DNA of 64,000 nt from Pseudogemmobacter hezensis (GTDB lineage Bacteria > Pseudomonadota > Alphaproteobacteria > Rhodobacterales > Rhodobacteraceae). Location: contig NZ_JABJXT010000002.1 of assembly GCF_013155295.1 (NCBI RefSeq), positions 177,434 through 241,433 on the forward strand, read 5' to 3'. Shown here one piece after another: positions 22,817 through 32,924 of the stretch. Every line of letters starts with the position of its first letter. Positions within the stretch are counted from its first letter, which is position 1. The notes under the pieces are model-generated. The model worked only from the letters and a program-made list of their open reading frames with translations. It did no database searches and had not been told where the DNA came from. The position numbers and the translations under genes are program-made.

Positions 22817-24349
22817 ATGATAACGCGATCCGGTGCAGCGGGCTTTCTCGCTGCGCTTCTTTTCACTCTCCTGCCCATCCTGCCAGGCCCTGCCAAAGCT
22901 CAGGATATCACTCTGATCTCGCGTGAGGGCAGCATCGTGCTGCCCGGAACGCTGCAAGGGTATGATGGCGAGTTTTACCGCATCGAAACCGCCTGGGGGC
23001 TGCTGACAGTTGATGGCCAGGGGGTGATCTGCGAGGGCCCCGCCTGCCCCGATCTGACGACCCCGCGCGCCACTATCCGCGTGGTTGGCGCCCCCGATGC
23101 CGGAGAGCGGCTGCTGCCCCCCCTGTTTCGCAGCTTTGCCGCCGTGCGCGGCATGGCGTTTCGTGAGGTGACGCCGCCCGAAGGCGCCGTCTGGGCCGCA
23201 CAGATTTTCAAAGAGCAGGACGATACGGTGCTGGCCGATATCGCCTTCACGCCGATGCTGCCCGATCAGGCCCGTACGGCACTGGAAAGCGGCGGGGCAG
23301 AGTTGCAGCTTTCGGCGATTCCCTCACGCACCACTGGCGCGCGGCCAATCGCGCTGGACGCCCTGGTGCCAGTGATGGCCCCGGGAAATCCGACGCCGCA
23401 GATTTCAACCGTCAACCTGGCCCGCGCCCTCTCTGGCCAGGCGAAAAACTGGCGCGATATGGGCGGGCCCGATATGCCCATCGTGCTGCATGGACTTGCG
23501 TCCGACACCGACATGTCCCGCGCCCTGTCCGAGCGGCTGGGGGCAGAGATCAAAGCAGACGTGCTGCATCCCGATATGGCCAGCCTGGCTGAGGCGGTTG
23601 CGAAAGACCCCTGGGCGCTGGCGATCACGGGCCGCGCCGAAATGGCCCCGGCCTCTGCCGCACCGCTGGTGGACAGCTGTGGCTTTCCGCTGCTGCCGCT
23701 GCCGATTGCCGTTAAGGCCGAAGATTATCCGCTGGCCCTGCCACAATTCCTGCTGCCTGCCCCACGACGCATCCCCGTTTTCGCCCGTGAGTTTCTGGAA
23801 TTTACCGCCACGCCCCGCGCGGGCCATGTAGTTGCAGCCGCCGGGTTCATCGACCGCTCGGTCGAATCGGCACCGATGACCCAGGACGGGCTGCGCCTGA
23901 TCAATGCCATTCTGGGGGCTGGCGACGATGTCACGCTTACCGACCTGAAACGTCTGGCAGAGGTGATGAACGGGGCAGACCGCCTTTCGCTGACGTTCCG
24001 TTTTGAGGAAAACACCTCGGTTCTGGACGCCAGCAGCCAGGAAAATCTGGCACAGTTGGCCCGGATGATCGCCTCAGAAAGCTTTCCTGCCAAGACGCTG
24101 ATTTTGGCGGGTTTTTCGGATGGAAAGGGCGAGGCCAGCGCCAATAAAGCCCTTTCTGCGGAACGGGCGGGGCGTGTTGCCCAGGATCTGGCCGATCTTG
24201 CCCCCGACCTGCGCGCGGATCAGATCCCGATCACCGAGGGCTTTGGCGAAGCGCTGCCAATGGCCTGTGATGAGACGGTGATCGGCCGTCGGCTTAATCG
24301 CCGGGTCGAGTTGTGGATCGTGCCCAATTTCACGCCAGAGCCCCTCTGA
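22817..24349 (+). CDS. Periplasmic-binding-like / OmpA-domain fusion protein
   Basis: 510 residues with signal peptide (about 1-28, ending GPAKAQ). Residues about 85-330 resemble a PstS-like substrate-binding domain; residues about 385-505 form an OmpA-type peptidoglycan-binding domain (LTFRFEENTSVLDASSQENL and GRRLNRRVELWIV). Proteins of this design in Rhodobacterales are annotated as phosphate-ABC-binding/OmpA family; the ligand is not known. It probably sits in the periplasm attached to peptidoglycan. It converges with radC with only two bases between stops. Confidence 0.8.
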   Translation: MITRSGAAGFLAALLFTLLPILPGPAKAQDITLISREGSIVLPGTLQGYDGEFYRIETAWGLLTVDGQGVICEGPACPDLTTPRATIRVVGAPDAGERLLPPLFRSFAAVRGMAFREVTPPEGAVWAAQIFKEQDDTVLADIAFTPMLPDQARTALESGGAELQLSAIPSRTTGARPIALDALVPVMAPGNPTPQISTVNLARALSGQAKNWRDMGGPDMPIVLHGLASDTDMSRALSERLGAEIKADVLHPDMASLAEAVAKDPWALAITGRAEMAPASAAPLVDSCGFPLLPLPIAVKAEDYPLALPQFLLPAPRRIPVFAREFLEFTATPRAGHVVAAAGFIDRSVESAPMTQDGLRLINAILGAGDDVTLTDLKRLAEVMNGADRLSLTFRFEENTSVLDASSQENLAQLARMIASESFPAKTLILAGFSDGKGEASANKALSAERAGRVAQDLADLAPDLRADQIPITEGFGEALPMACDETVIGRRLNRRVELWIVPNFTPEPL

Positions 24350-24351
24350 CC

Positions 24352-25128
24352 TTACAAATAGCCCAGCGAGCGAAAACTGACCTCACGCCCCTGGCCGATA
24401 ACCAGGTGGTCATGCAGGGTAATCCCAAGCGCGTTGCAGGCGTCCTGGATCTGCATCGTCATCGAGATATCCGCGTCTGACGGGGTTGGGTCGCCCGACG
24501 GGTGATTGTGGACCAGGATCATCGCAGAGGCATTCAGCTCTAACCCGCGTTTGACCACCTCGCGGGGATAGACCGGCACATGGTCAACCGTGCCCTTTGC
24601 CTGTTCTTCATCGGCGATCAGCACGTTTTTGCGGTCCAGGAACAGGATGCGGAACTGCTCGGTCTCGCGATGCGCCATGACAGTGTGGCAATAGTCGAGC
24701 AGCGCATCCCATGAGGAAAGGACCGGCTGATTGATCACCCGCGCCCGCATCATCCGCTGCGCCGAGGCGCCAACGATATGCAGCTCCAGCGCGACGGCCT
24801 CCCCCACGCCTTTCACCGTCAAAAGGCGGCTAAGGGGCGCCGTCACGACCCGATTGAAATCGCCGAAGGTCTCCAGCAACAAACGGGCCAGCGGCTTTAC
24901 ATCCTGGCGCGGGATAGCACGAAAGAGCAGCAGTTCCAGCAGTTCATAATCCGGCATTGCGGAGGCGCCACCTTCCAGAAAACGGCTGCGCAAACGCTTG
25001 CGATGATCCTGGATGTAGCTGGGCAAACGCCCGCCCGCCCCTGTCGGAACCGTTTCAGCAAGCGCCTCATCCCCGAAAGGAAGGAAGGGCGGCAGCGGTG
25101 ATTCTGCGAAGGATTGATGCTTTGCCAT
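24352..25128 (-). CDS. radC: RadC family JAB-domain protein
   Basis: 258 residues. N-terminal helix-hairpin-helix-like part (LLTVKGVGEAVALEL), then a JAMM/MPN metalloprotease-like domain with EQFRILFLDRKN and the zinc signature HNHPSGDPTPSD. Named for DNA repair, but its true role is unresolved and a nuclease or peptidase role has been debated. Preceded on its strand by a separate unit; dnaJ lies upstream with a terminator between. Confidence 0.92.
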   Translation of the reverse strand: MAKHQSFAESPLPPFLPFGDEALAETVPTGAGGRLPSYIQDHRKRLRSRFLEGGASAMPDYELLELLLFRAIPRQDVKPLARLLLETFGDFNRVVTAPLSRLLTVKGVGEAVALELHIVGASAQRMMRARVINQPVLSSWDALLDYCHTVMAHRETEQFRILFLDRKNVLIADEEQAKGTVDHVPVYPREVVKRGLELNASAMILVHNHPSGDPTPSDADISMTMQIQDACNALGITLHDHLVIGQGREVSFRSLGYL

Positions 25129-25196
25129 AAGGCCAGCATCCGGGCTGATGGTTTATAAATTCCTAACAAACGCGCCGCCTGCCAGAAATCCCCCGT

Positions 25197-25232
25197 AATA
25201 AAAACGGGCCGCCCCCGGCTGGAAGCGGCCCG
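25197..25232 (-). terminator. Rho-independent terminator after dnaJ
   Basis: CGGGCCGC (25205-25212) pairs with GCGGCCCG (25225-25232). On the minus strand the stem is followed by GTTTTTATTACG, a proper T-run, 23 bases past the dnaJ stop. Confidence 0.88.
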
Positions 25233-25254
25233 AATTACCGATGCAAAGGCCTGA

Positions 25255-26409
25255 TCAGCCCTTCATCCCATCCCAGAAGCCTTTGACCTTAGAGAAGAAG
25301 TTCGACCCTTCCGGGTTGTTCTCCTCTGAGAGTTTTTCGAACTCGGTCAGCAGTTCTTTCTGGCGCGATGTCAGGTTCACCGGGGTCTCGACCCGCAGCT
25401 CGATCACCATATCGCCGGTGCCGCCGCCGCGCAGAGCGGGCATGCCCTTGCCGCGCAGGCGCATTTGCTTGCCCGACTGCGCCCCTGCAGGCACTTTGAC
25501 CCGGCTGCGCCCACCGTCGATCGTCGGCACCTCGACCTCGCCACCCAGCGAGGCGCGGGCCATCGAAATCGGCACCGGGAAGAACAGATGCACGCCGTCG
25601 CGCTGGAAGAGCGCGTGCTCTCTTACCTCGATAAAGATGTAGAGATCGCCCGAGGGACCGCCGCGCAGGCCCGCCTCGCCCTCACCGGCCAGCCGGATCC
25701 GGGTGCCAGTTTCGACGCCGGGCGGGATATTGACCGAGAGCTGACGATCCTTCTCGATCCGCCCCGCACCATGGCAGTTTTTGCACGGATTTTTGATGAT
25801 CTGGCCAGTCCCGGAACAGGTGGGACAGGTGCGTTCAACCGTGAAAAAGCCCTGCTGCGCCCGAACCTTGCCCATGCCTGAACAGGTCGGACAGGTCTGA
25901 GGTTCAGCCCCGCCCTCGGCACCGGAACCGTGGCAGACATCACATTGCACCGAGCCCGGCACTGAGATCGTCTTATGGACGCCCTTCCAGGCCTCTTCCA
26001 GCGTCACCCGCAGGTTATAGCGCAGATCCGAGCCACGTTGCGCACGTTGCCGCCCGCCACCGCCGCCCTGACCGCGACCGCCCATGAAATCGCCAAACAG
26101 ATCCTCGAACACATCCGAGAAGGCGCTGGCGAAATCGCCCTGCTGGTTAAAACCGCCGCGCTGGCCCCCGCCGCCCATGCCGCCCTCAAAGGCCGCATGG
26201 CCGAAACGGTCATAGGCTGCCTTCTTCTCGGCATCCTTCAACACGTCATAGGCCTCGTTCACCTCTTTGAACTGAGCCTCGGCATTGGGGTTGTCAGAGT
26301 TGCGGTCGGGGTGCAGCTCTTTCGCCTTCTGGCGATAGGCTTTCTTCAATTCGTCGGCACTGGCCCCACGGGATACGCCGAGAACCTCGTAGTAGTCGCG
26401 TTTTGCCAT
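25255..26409 (-). CDS. dnaJ: Chaperone DnaJ
   Basis: 384 residues. Co-chaperone that delivers substrates to DnaK and stimulates its ATPase. J domain at 1-70 with the HPD triad in [10 protein letters not shown]; a Gly-rich linker; four zinc-binding repeats [24 protein letters not shown] and CKNCHGAG; then the C-terminal substrate domain. It lies 69 bases downstream of dnaK; the spacer carries a GGGCG...CGCCC stem that may tune relative expression. Confidence 0.98.
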   Translation of the reverse strand: MAKRDYYEVLGVSRGASADELKKAYRQKAKELHPDRNSDNPNAEAQFKEVNEAYDVLKDAEKKAAYDRFGHAAFEGGMGGGGQRGGFNQQGDFASAFSDVFEDLFGDFMGGRGQGGGGGRQRAQRGSDLRYNLRVTLEEAWKGVHKTISVPGSVQCDVCHGSGAEGGAEPQTCPTCSGMGKVRAQQGFFTVERTCPTCSGTGQIIKNPCKNCHGAGRIEKDRQLSVNIPPGVETGTRIRLAGEGEAGLRGGPSGDLYIFIEVREHALFQRDGVHLFFPVPISMARASLGGEVEVPTIDGGRSRVKVPAGAQSGKQMRLRGKGMPALRGGGTGDMVIELRVETPVNLTSRQKELLTEFEKLSEENNPEGSNFFSKVKGFWDGMKG

Positions 26410-26478
26410 AGCAAAAGACCTCTCCTGACCGGAGAAGGGCGACCCGTCGGGCCGCCCCCATTCCCGGTCAAAACGGAA

Positions 26479-28389
26479 TTACTTCCGCTTGTTGTCGCCC
26501 AGATCCTCGAAGTCAGCATCGACGATATTGTCATCATCGACCGGACGCGCGTCCCCCTCATCATCGCCACCGGCTTCACCAGCCTGGGCTTTGTAGATGG
26601 CTTCGCCGAGTTTCATCGCGGCTTCGGTGAGGTTCTGGATGCCCGATTTGATCTTGCCGGCATCCTCGCCTTTCAGCGCCTCTTCCAGCGGGACCATCGC
26701 AAATTCAATCGCCTCGACGGTGGAAGGATCGACCTTATCACCATGTTCTTTCAGCGATTTCTTCGTCGAATCGAGCAGGCTTTCACCCTGGTTTTTGGCC
26801 TCGACCACCTCACGCCGTGCTTTGTCGGCATCGGCATTGGCCTCGGCGTCGCGGACCATTTTCTCGATATCCTCATCCGAAAGACCGCCGGACGCCTGGA
26901 TCGTGATCTTCTGCTCACGATTGGTGCCTTTGTCTTTCGCGGAAACCGAGACGATGCCGTTGGCGTCGATGTCGAACGTCACCTCGATCTGCGGCACGCC
27001 GCGCGGGGCGGGCGGGATCTGTTCCAGATTGAACATGCCGAGGATCTTGTTGTCCGCGGCCATTTCACGCTCGCCCTGGAAGACGCGGATGGTCACAGCC
27101 GACTGATTGTCCTCAGCGGTCGAGAAAACCTGCGACTTTTTGGTCGGGATCGTGGTGTTGCGGTCGATCAGACGGGTGAACACGCCGCCCAGCGTCTCGA
27201 TGCCCAGCGAAAGCGGGGTCACGTCCAGCAGAACCACGTCTTTGACGTCGCCCTGCAGAACGCCAGCCTGAACAGCAGCGCCCATCGCCACGACTTCGTC
27301 GGGGTTCACGCCTTTATGCGGCTCTTTGCCGAAGAATTTGGTGACCTCTTCGATCACGCGCGGCATCCGGGTCATACCACCGACCAGAACCACCTCATCG
27401 ATATCATCCTTGGACAGGCCTGCGTCTTTCAGCGCAGCCTGGCAGGGCTTCATCGACTTGACGATCAGATCGCCGACCAGGCTTTCCAGCTTGGCACGGG
27501 TCAGCTTGACCACCAGGTGGAGCGGCTGGCCAGTGTTCTTGTCCATCGAGATGAACGGCTGGTTAATGTCGGTCTGCGAGGACGAGGACAGCTCGATCTT
27601 GGCCTTTTCAGCAGCCTCTTTCAAACGCTGCAGCGCCATCTTGTCCAGCGTCAGATCAACGCCGTGCTCTTTCTTGAACTCATCGGCCAGGAACTGGACG
27701 ATGCGCATGTCGAAGTCTTCACCACCCAGGAAGGTGTCACCATTGGTGGACTTCACCTCGAAGAGGCCGTCGTCGATCTCAAGGATGGTGATGTCGAAGG
27801 TACCGCCGCCGAGGTCATAAACCGCGATGGTCTTGGTCTCTTTCTTGTCGAGGCCGTAAGCCAGCGCAGCCGCGGTCGGCTCGTTGATGATGCGCAGCAC
27901 TTCGAGGCCAGCGATCTTGCCGGCATCTTTGGTGGCCTGACGCTGAGCGTCGTTGAAATAGGCGGGAACAGTGATCACAGCCTGGGTGACGGTTTCACCG
28001 AGGTAGGATTCTGCGGTTTCCTTCATCTTTTGCAGGATGAACGCCGAGATTTGCGAGGGCGAATATTTCTCGCCGCGCACCTGGACCCAGGCGTCGCCAT
28101 TGCCAGAATCGACAATGTCATAGGGAACCAGTTTTTTGTCTTTTTCCACTTCGACATCGCCGATACGGCGGCCGATCAGGCGCTTTACCGCGAAAACGGT
28201 GTTCGAGGCATTAGTGACAGCCTGACGCTTGGCGGCCTGGCCGACCAGGCGCTCACCCTCGGTGAAGCCGACGATCGAGGGCGTGGTGCGTGCCCCTTCC
28301 GAATTTTCGATAACGCGCGGCTGCGAGCCATCCATGATAGCAACGCAAGAGTTGGTCGTACCGAGGTCAATACCGATGACTTTGGCCAT
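26479..28389 (-). CDS. dnaK: Chaperone DnaK (Hsp70)
   Basis: 636 residues. ATP-dependent folding chaperone. Signatures are [13 protein letters not shown] at the N-terminus, [17 protein letters not shown], and [13 protein letters not shown], with the acidic C-terminal tail ending [13 protein letters not shown]. The ATG at 28389 follows GAAAGGGATG and gives the canonical start; a longer frame reaches 28446 but its extra residues are not DnaK-like. An RpoH-type promoter lies upstream and dnaJ follows. Confidence 0.98.
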   Translation of the reverse strand: MAKVIGIDLGTTNSCVAIMDGSQPRVIENSEGARTTPSIVGFTEGERLVGQAAKRQAVTNASNTVFAVKRLIGRRIGDVEVEKDKKLVPYDIVDSGNGDAWVQVRGEKYSPSQISAFILQKMKETAESYLGETVTQAVITVPAYFNDAQRQATKDAGKIAGLEVLRIINEPTAAALAYGLDKKETKTIAVYDLGGGTFDITILEIDDGLFEVKSTNGDTFLGGEDFDMRIVQFLADEFKKEHGVDLTLDKMALQRLKEAAEKAKIELSSSSQTDINQPFISMDKNTGQPLHLVVKLTRAKLESLVGDLIVKSMKPCQAALKDAGLSKDDIDEVVLVGGMTRMPRVIEEVTKFFGKEPHKGVNPDEVVAMGAAVQAGVLQGDVKDVVLLDVTPLSLGIETLGGVFTRLIDRNTTIPTKKSQVFSTAEDNQSAVTIRVFQGEREMAADNKILGMFNLEQIPPAPRGVPQIEVTFDIDANGIVSVSAKDKGTNREQKITIQASGGLSDEDIEKMVRDAEANADADKARREVVEAKNQGESLLDSTKKSLKEHGDKVDPSTVEAIEFAMVPLEEALKGEDAGKIKSGIQNLTEAAMKLGEAIYKAQAGEAGGDDEGDARPVDDDNIVDADFEDLGDNKRK

Positions 28390-28510
28390 ATTTGCATCCC
28401 TTTCTTCAGGCGATCTCCCCCGTGTCTTGCCCGGAAACTTCGGCACAGGAGCGGGGTTATGGAATGGATCGGATGTCCCGCCCTTCGATGGGTCACCCGT
28501 TGATGGGGCG

Positions 28511-28540
28511 TATATAGGCAGGGCGATTTACGCCTGCAAC
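28511..28540 (-). promoter_or_regulatory. Predicted heat-shock (RpoH) promoter of dnaK
   Basis: On the minus strand CCTATATA (complement of 28511-28518) fits the alphaproteobacterial RpoH -10 pattern CYTATRT, with GTTG (complement of 28537-28540) 18 bases upstream, near the CTTG -35. It lies about 120 bases before the dnaK start. Confidence 0.6.
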
Positions 28541-28654
28541 GGGCCTGCAACAGAGTCTGCGGCGATTTTTCACAATCCTGTGCCAGATCTGCATGCAATT
28601 TGCCGCCACAGCCCATTCACGGCCTGCCCCCGGGCAGAAAATATCCACCAGAGG

Positions 28655-28679
28655 CCGGCCTGTCGCGGCAGCAGGCCGG
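28655..28679 (-). terminator. Possible terminator hairpin after the ABC permease
   Basis: Inverted repeat CCGGCCTG (28655-28662) and CAGGCCGG (28672-28679), 17 bases beyond the permease stop in the minus direction. There is no immediate T-run, so it may only pause transcription or protect the 3' end. Confidence 0.4.
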
Positions 28680-28695
28680 TCAGCTGCAGCAGGGA

Positions 28696-29520
28696 TCAGC
28701 GCCGCTTGCCCCAGCTGGCCGATGCGTATTTGCGGGTGAAAAATTGCCCCATCAGCCCAATCATCAGGCAGATCAGCATCGCCCAGATCGGGTATTCGAT
28801 ATTGGTATAGCGCGGCTGATAGTTCAGAAAGATATGGCCCCGCCCCTGGTCAATCGTATGGTAAAGCGGGTTCCAGTCGAATTTAGAGCGCATCCAGCTG
28901 GTGGCCTGATTGGCCAGAAACATCTTGCCAGAGGCAATCATATTCGCCCGCTGATAGATTGTTGCCAGAATACCGACCAGATCCGGGTTCCATGGCTTGG
29001 CGGCATAGAAAATCAGTCCGATCGCCGCGCCAGAGGCCCAGGACAGCACGAACATGCCCAATGTTCCGACCGGGTCATAGATGGTGATCGGTCTCATCAG
29101 GGCGTGATAGGCAAAGAGGATCACCACTGCGGCGAAGGTCTGTTTGTAAAGCGCTGCAAGCGCCGCCGAAACAACCGCGATGATCGGGTTCATCGGCGCA
29201 TGCATCATCATCGCCGAGGCCGGACCATCCGCGCCAGACACCGCCCCCAGGGCCTTTACATGGGTCAGGAACATGAACACCCCTGACATCACATAAAGAA
29301 TAAAGTCCCCCCGAACCGCCAGCCGGCGCATGCCCAGCACGTCAAACATGACCACAAAGATCACCAGGACCAGCGCCGCCTGCACCACATTCATCACCAT
29401 TGCGGTGACGGCATTGGAATGCGTGCCGCGCAACTGGCGCACCGTTGCGTGATAGATCACCTCAAGCAGCTCAAAGCCGCCCGACATACGGCTGGTTCGC
29501 TTCGCCTGCGGTCGAAACAT
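28696..29520 (-). CDS. ABC-2 type permease, polysaccharide export (KpsM-like)
   Basis: 274 residues with about six hydrophobic segments, for example MVMNVVQAALVLVIFVVMF, GTLGMFVLSWASGAAIGLIF and IWAMLICLMIGLMGQFF. This is the fold of the membrane subunit of ABC exporters for capsule or teichoic-type polysaccharides (KpsM/TagG). No matching ATPase gene is adjacent or elsewhere in the window apart from lptB and potA. Divergent from cysQ. The substrate cannot be told from sequence. Confidence 0.8.
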   Translation of the reverse strand: MFRPQAKRTSRMSGGFELLEVIYHATVRQLRGTHSNAVTAMVMNVVQAALVLVIFVVMFDVLGMRRLAVRGDFILYVMSGVFMFLTHVKALGAVSGADGPASAMMMHAPMNPIIAVVSAALAALYKQTFAAVVILFAYHALMRPITIYDPVGTLGMFVLSWASGAAIGLIFYAAKPWNPDLVGILATIYQRANMIASGKMFLANQATSWMRSKFDWNPLYHTIDQGRGHIFLNYQPRYTNIEYPIWAMLICLMIGLMGQFFTRKYASASWGKRR

Positions 29521-29793
29521 AGAGGAAGTCCTTGCTCTTTCGTTCGATGCATCCCCGGATCGGGTATGCCCTGCGTCAACGCGCCCGCCATTCTCTGCGC
29601 TGTCTGCGCCTGTACCTGGCCCATACCCGCACCTGGCCTGTAATAGTGCCGGATCCGGGGCAGGATATAGGAATTATCGCAGCAAATCCTTGCCGATCTC
29701 TTTCGCGCCCAGGATAAAGACCCTCAACACCCATGGCAATATTCGCGGCAACCGGCCAGATCATCCCTTTTTGTCGCAGATCCGGAGTATTTT

Positions 29794-30597
29794 ATGAATT
29801 TCGATCATCTGACATCCGTCATCCGCCGCCTTGCCCTGGAGGCCGGGGATCGGATCATGGAGATCTATAACGGCCCCGATTTCGAGGTGAAGGCCAAAGG
29901 CGATTCCAGCCCGGTGACCGAGGCTGATGAGGCCGCCGATGCGCTGATCTCGGCCGGGCTGCGCCTGGAATTTCCCGATGTGACCCTGATCACCGAGGAA
30001 CAGGCCGCCAGCCATGCGCTGACCGCTTCGACCTTCCTGATCGTTGATCCGCTGGATGGCACCAAGGAATTCGTGCAGCGCCGGGGCGATTTCACCGTCA
30101 ATATCGCCTATGTCGAAAACGGCGTCCCGCTGCGCGGCGTGGTCTATGCCCCGGCCAAAGGGCGGCTGTTCTACACGCTCGCCGATGGGCAAGCCGTGGA
30201 AGAGACAGGCGATTTCGACAAAGCGACGCCCGGCCCCGTCACACCGCTGCAGGTCAGCCAGACCCCCGACAATCAGGCGCTGCTGGTGGTGGCCTCAAAA
30301 TCGCACCGGGATGCGGCGACGGATGCCTATATCAATCTTTACCAGGTCGCCGATTCGAAAAGCGCGGGCTCCAGCCTGAAATTCTGTCTGGTCGCCACCG
30401 GCGAGGCCGATCTCTATCCGCGCCTTGGCCGCACCATGGAATGGGACACGGCCGCAGGTGATGCCGTCCTGCGCGGTGCGGGCGGCGAGGTGCTGCATTT
30501 CGACACCCATGCCGCTTTGACCTATGGCAAGCCGGGCTGGGACAACCCCTTCTTCATCGCCCGCGCCCCGAAAGTCGTGCTGAAAAAGCCGGTCTGA
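29794..30597 (+). CDS. cysQ: 3'(2'),5'-bisphosphate nucleotidase CysQ
   Basis: 267 residues, inositol-monophosphatase superfamily. Removes the 3'-phosphate of PAP left over from PAPS-dependent sulfation or sulfate assimilation. The metal site motif LIVDPLDGTKEFVQRRGDF is characteristic of CysQ, and EWDTAAGDAVLRGAGG is the second metal site. GGAG precedes the ATG. Nearness to a sulfotransferase-like gene fits a PAP-recycling role. Confidence 0.94.
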   Translation: MNFDHLTSVIRRLALEAGDRIMEIYNGPDFEVKAKGDSSPVTEADEAADALISAGLRLEFPDVTLITEEQAASHALTASTFLIVDPLDGTKEFVQRRGDFTVNIAYVENGVPLRGVVYAPAKGRLFYTLADGQAVEETGDFDKATPGPVTPLQVSQTPDNQALLVVASKSHRDAATDAYINLYQVADSKSAGSSLKFCLVATGEADLYPRLGRTMEWDTAAGDAVLRGAGGEVLHFDTHAALTYGKPGWDNPFFIARAPKVVLKKPV

Positions 30598-30895
30598 GCA
30601 CGCCAGGAGACCAGTCAGACCCGCCCTCTTCCATCCCGCAGGGGTCGGATGGGGCCCGTTGCACAAGGGAAACGGTCGCCGGACCTCGCGCGATCGTTTC
30701 CGGTGTCGCAACAGTATTCATCTCGACAAACGGCGCGCTTCGGGAAAGACTGGCGAAACCTGGCGCTTTTTCCCCCATCATTTCAGCAATTTTTCGCCTA
30801 AAGACATGCCAAGGCCTGAATCAGGACAAATTGTTCTGGGATGGCAGCCAATGAAGGTGCAAGAGCCGCACCGCAAAACCATACGAGTAGCGAAC

Positions 30896-31795
30896 ATGAA
30901 GCCCAAAAAGGTCACCAAGGCTGTTTTCCCCGTCGCCGGCCTCGGTACACGTTTTCTTCCGGCCACCAAGTCGATCCCGAAAGAGATCATGACGCTGGTC
31001 GACCGCCCGCTGATCCAATACGCGATTGATGAGGCGCGCTCGGCCGGGATCAAAGACTTCATCTTCGTCACCTCGCGCGGCAAATCGGCGCTGGAAGACT
31101 ATTTCGACACCGCCCCCGAGCTGGAAAATGCGCTGAAAAAATCCGGCAAGGAACAGCTGCTGGAAGTGCTGAAATCCACCAATATGGATTCGGGTGCCAT
31201 CGCCTATCTGCGGCAAAATCGTCCGCTGGGCCTGGGCCACGCGGTCTGGTGCGCCCGCAAGCTGATCGGCGACGAGCCTTTCGCCGTGCTTTTGCCCGAT
31301 GACGTGATCGCGGCCGAACGGTCCTGCCTTGGCCAGATGGTCGAGGCCTATGAGGAAACCGGCGGCAATATGGTTGCGGCGATGGAAGTGGCCCCGGAAA
31401 AGGCCTCGTCCTATGGTGTGCTCGATATCGGTGAGGATATGGGCGCGGTCGTTCGCGCCAAGGGCATGGTTGAAAAGCCGCCTTTGGGCGAGGCGCCGTC
31501 GAACCTGGCGGTGATCGGCCGTTACATCCTGTCGCCCAAGGTGCTGCAGAACCTGAACCGCCTGAAACAGGGCGCAGGCGGAGAGATCCAGCTGACCGAC
31601 GCCATTGCCGAGGAAACCGGCGCTGACGGCACCGGGGTCTATGGCTTCCGCTTCCGCGGCATGCGGTATGACTGCGGATCGAAGGCCGGCTTCCTGCAGG
31701 CCACCGTCGCCTTTGGCCTGTCGCGCCCTGATTTGCGCGATGAGTTCTCGGCCTATCTGCATGATATGATCGCGCAACTCAAAGCCGCTGAGTAA
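30896..31795 (+). CDS. galU: UTP-glucose-1-phosphate uridylyltransferase GalU
   Basis: 299 residues. Makes UDP-glucose from UTP and glucose-1-phosphate for surface polysaccharide and trehalose or osmoprotectant synthesis. N-terminal AVFPVAGLGTRFLPATKS is the nucleotide-binding signature; KPKKVTKAVFP sets the start at ATG 30896, although the frame is open further upstream to 30659. The 298 bases before it hold no other gene. It is 21 bases ahead of the first glycosyltransferase and begins the surface-glycan run. Confidence 0.96.
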   Translation: MKPKKVTKAVFPVAGLGTRFLPATKSIPKEIMTLVDRPLIQYAIDEARSAGIKDFIFVTSRGKSALEDYFDTAPELENALKKSGKEQLLEVLKSTNMDSGAIAYLRQNRPLGLGHAVWCARKLIGDEPFAVLLPDDVIAAERSCLGQMVEAYEETGGNMVAAMEVAPEKASSYGVLDIGEDMGAVVRAKGMVEKPPLGEAPSNLAVIGRYILSPKVLQNLNRLKQGAGGEIQLTDAIAEETGADGTGVYGFRFRGMRYDCGSKAGFLQATVAFGLSRPDLRDEFSAYLHDMIAQLKAAE

Positions 31796-31816
31796 GCGGA
31801 TGGGGGCGCTCTGACC

Positions 31817-32923
31817 ATGGGGGCGGGCCGCAATTCCCGCCCTTCGGGCTATAGCATCGGCGACGCCCCGGCCAGCCGCCCCGGCCAGCGTTTTTTGCAG
31901 CCGGGCCTGCTGGGAAATCTGTGGCAGGCCTGGCGGCTGCGCAATCGGCGCCGCGCCCTGCTGGCCCGGGCGCTGCGCAAACGGCGCGAGCTGAGGCGCG
32001 TCACCAATCACACCGCCAGCATCCGCAAGGGCGCGATCCTTTGCGCCATGGTGGTTCGCAATGAGGCCAACCGCCTGCCCTGGTTCCTGGACCATCATCG
32101 TGCCCTGGGTGTTAACCATTTCCTGATCATCGACAATGACAGCACTGACAGCACGGCAGCGCTTTTGCGCGATCAGCCGGATGTCTCGCTTTGGTCCACC
32201 ACTGGCTCTTACCGGAAATCGCGCTTCGGGCTGGACTGGCTGAACTGGGTGCTGATGCGGCACGGCAATGGCCATTGGTGCCTGGTGCTGGATGCCGATG
32301 AGCTGCTGGTCTACCCCTGGCATGAGACGCGGCCCCTGCCCGCGCTGACCGGATGGCTGGACAGCCAGGGCCTGGCGGCCATGCCCGCGATGATGCTGGA
32401 TCTTTACCCCGAGGGCCCGCTGGGCCAGCACCCCTATACGCCCGGCTCTGATCCGCTGCAGCTTTTGCAATGGTTCGACAGCGGCAATTACAGCCTGCAG
32501 GTGCAGCCGCAGCTGCGCAATCTGTGGATCCAGGGCGGCCCCCGCGCCCGCAGCTTTTTCGCCGATGATCCGCGCCGTGCCCCCACGCTGAACAAGATCC
32601 CGCTGGTCAAATGGTCCTGGCGCTATGCCTGGCTGAACTCGACCCATTCGCTGCTGCCTGCGCGGCTGAACCACACCTATGCCCGGGATGGCGGAGAGCT
32701 GATCTCGGGCGCATTGCTGCACACCAAATTCCTGCCCGAGATCATCGAAAAATCCGCCGAGGAAAAAGAGCGCCGCCAGCATTTCGCCGATCCCACCCGC
32801 TTTGGCGATTACTATGACGGGCTGATCGCCGCGCCACAGCTGAAAACCCCAGAGTCAAAGCGCTATTCCGGCTGGCGCCAGCTTGAGGCGCTTGGCCTGC
32901 TGTCACGGGGAGGCTGGGTCTGA
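31817..32923 (+). CDS. Glycosyltransferase, family-2-like (paralog 1)
   Basis: 368 residues, no signal, basic Arg-rich N-terminus (about 30-65). Motifs of the Glyco_tranf_2_4 group: AMVVRNEANRLPWFLDHH, FLIIDNDSTDST, and an LDADELLVYP metal/nucleotide-sugar site. Further conserved blocks are FDSGNYS, NLWIQGGPRAR, FFADDP and LNKIPLVKW, shared with the gene at 33233. It probably adds a sugar to a surface glycan at the cytoplasmic membrane. Donor and acceptor are unknown. It is followed after one base by a small ORF. Confidence 0.82.
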   Translation: MGAGRNSRPSGYSIGDAPASRPGQRFLQPGLLGNLWQAWRLRNRRRALLARALRKRRELRRVTNHTASIRKGAILCAMVVRNEANRLPWFLDHHRALGVNHFLIIDNDSTDSTAALLRDQPDVSLWSTTGSYRKSRFGLDWLNWVLMRHGNGHWCLVLDADELLVYPWHETRPLPALTGWLDSQGLAAMPAMMLDLYPEGPLGQHPYTPGSDPLQLLQWFDSGNYSLQVQPQLRNLWIQGGPRARSFFADDPRRAPTLNKIPLVKWSWRYAWLNSTHSLLPARLNHTYARDGGELISGALLHTKFLPEIIEKSAEEKERRQHFADPTRFGDYYDGLIAAPQLKTPESKRYSGWRQLEALGLLSRGGWV

Positions 32924-32924
32924 A

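Noticed and set aside
25975..28503. An 842-codon plus-strand frame opposite dnaJ and dnaK
   Set aside because: Shadow of two unmistakable chaperone genes.
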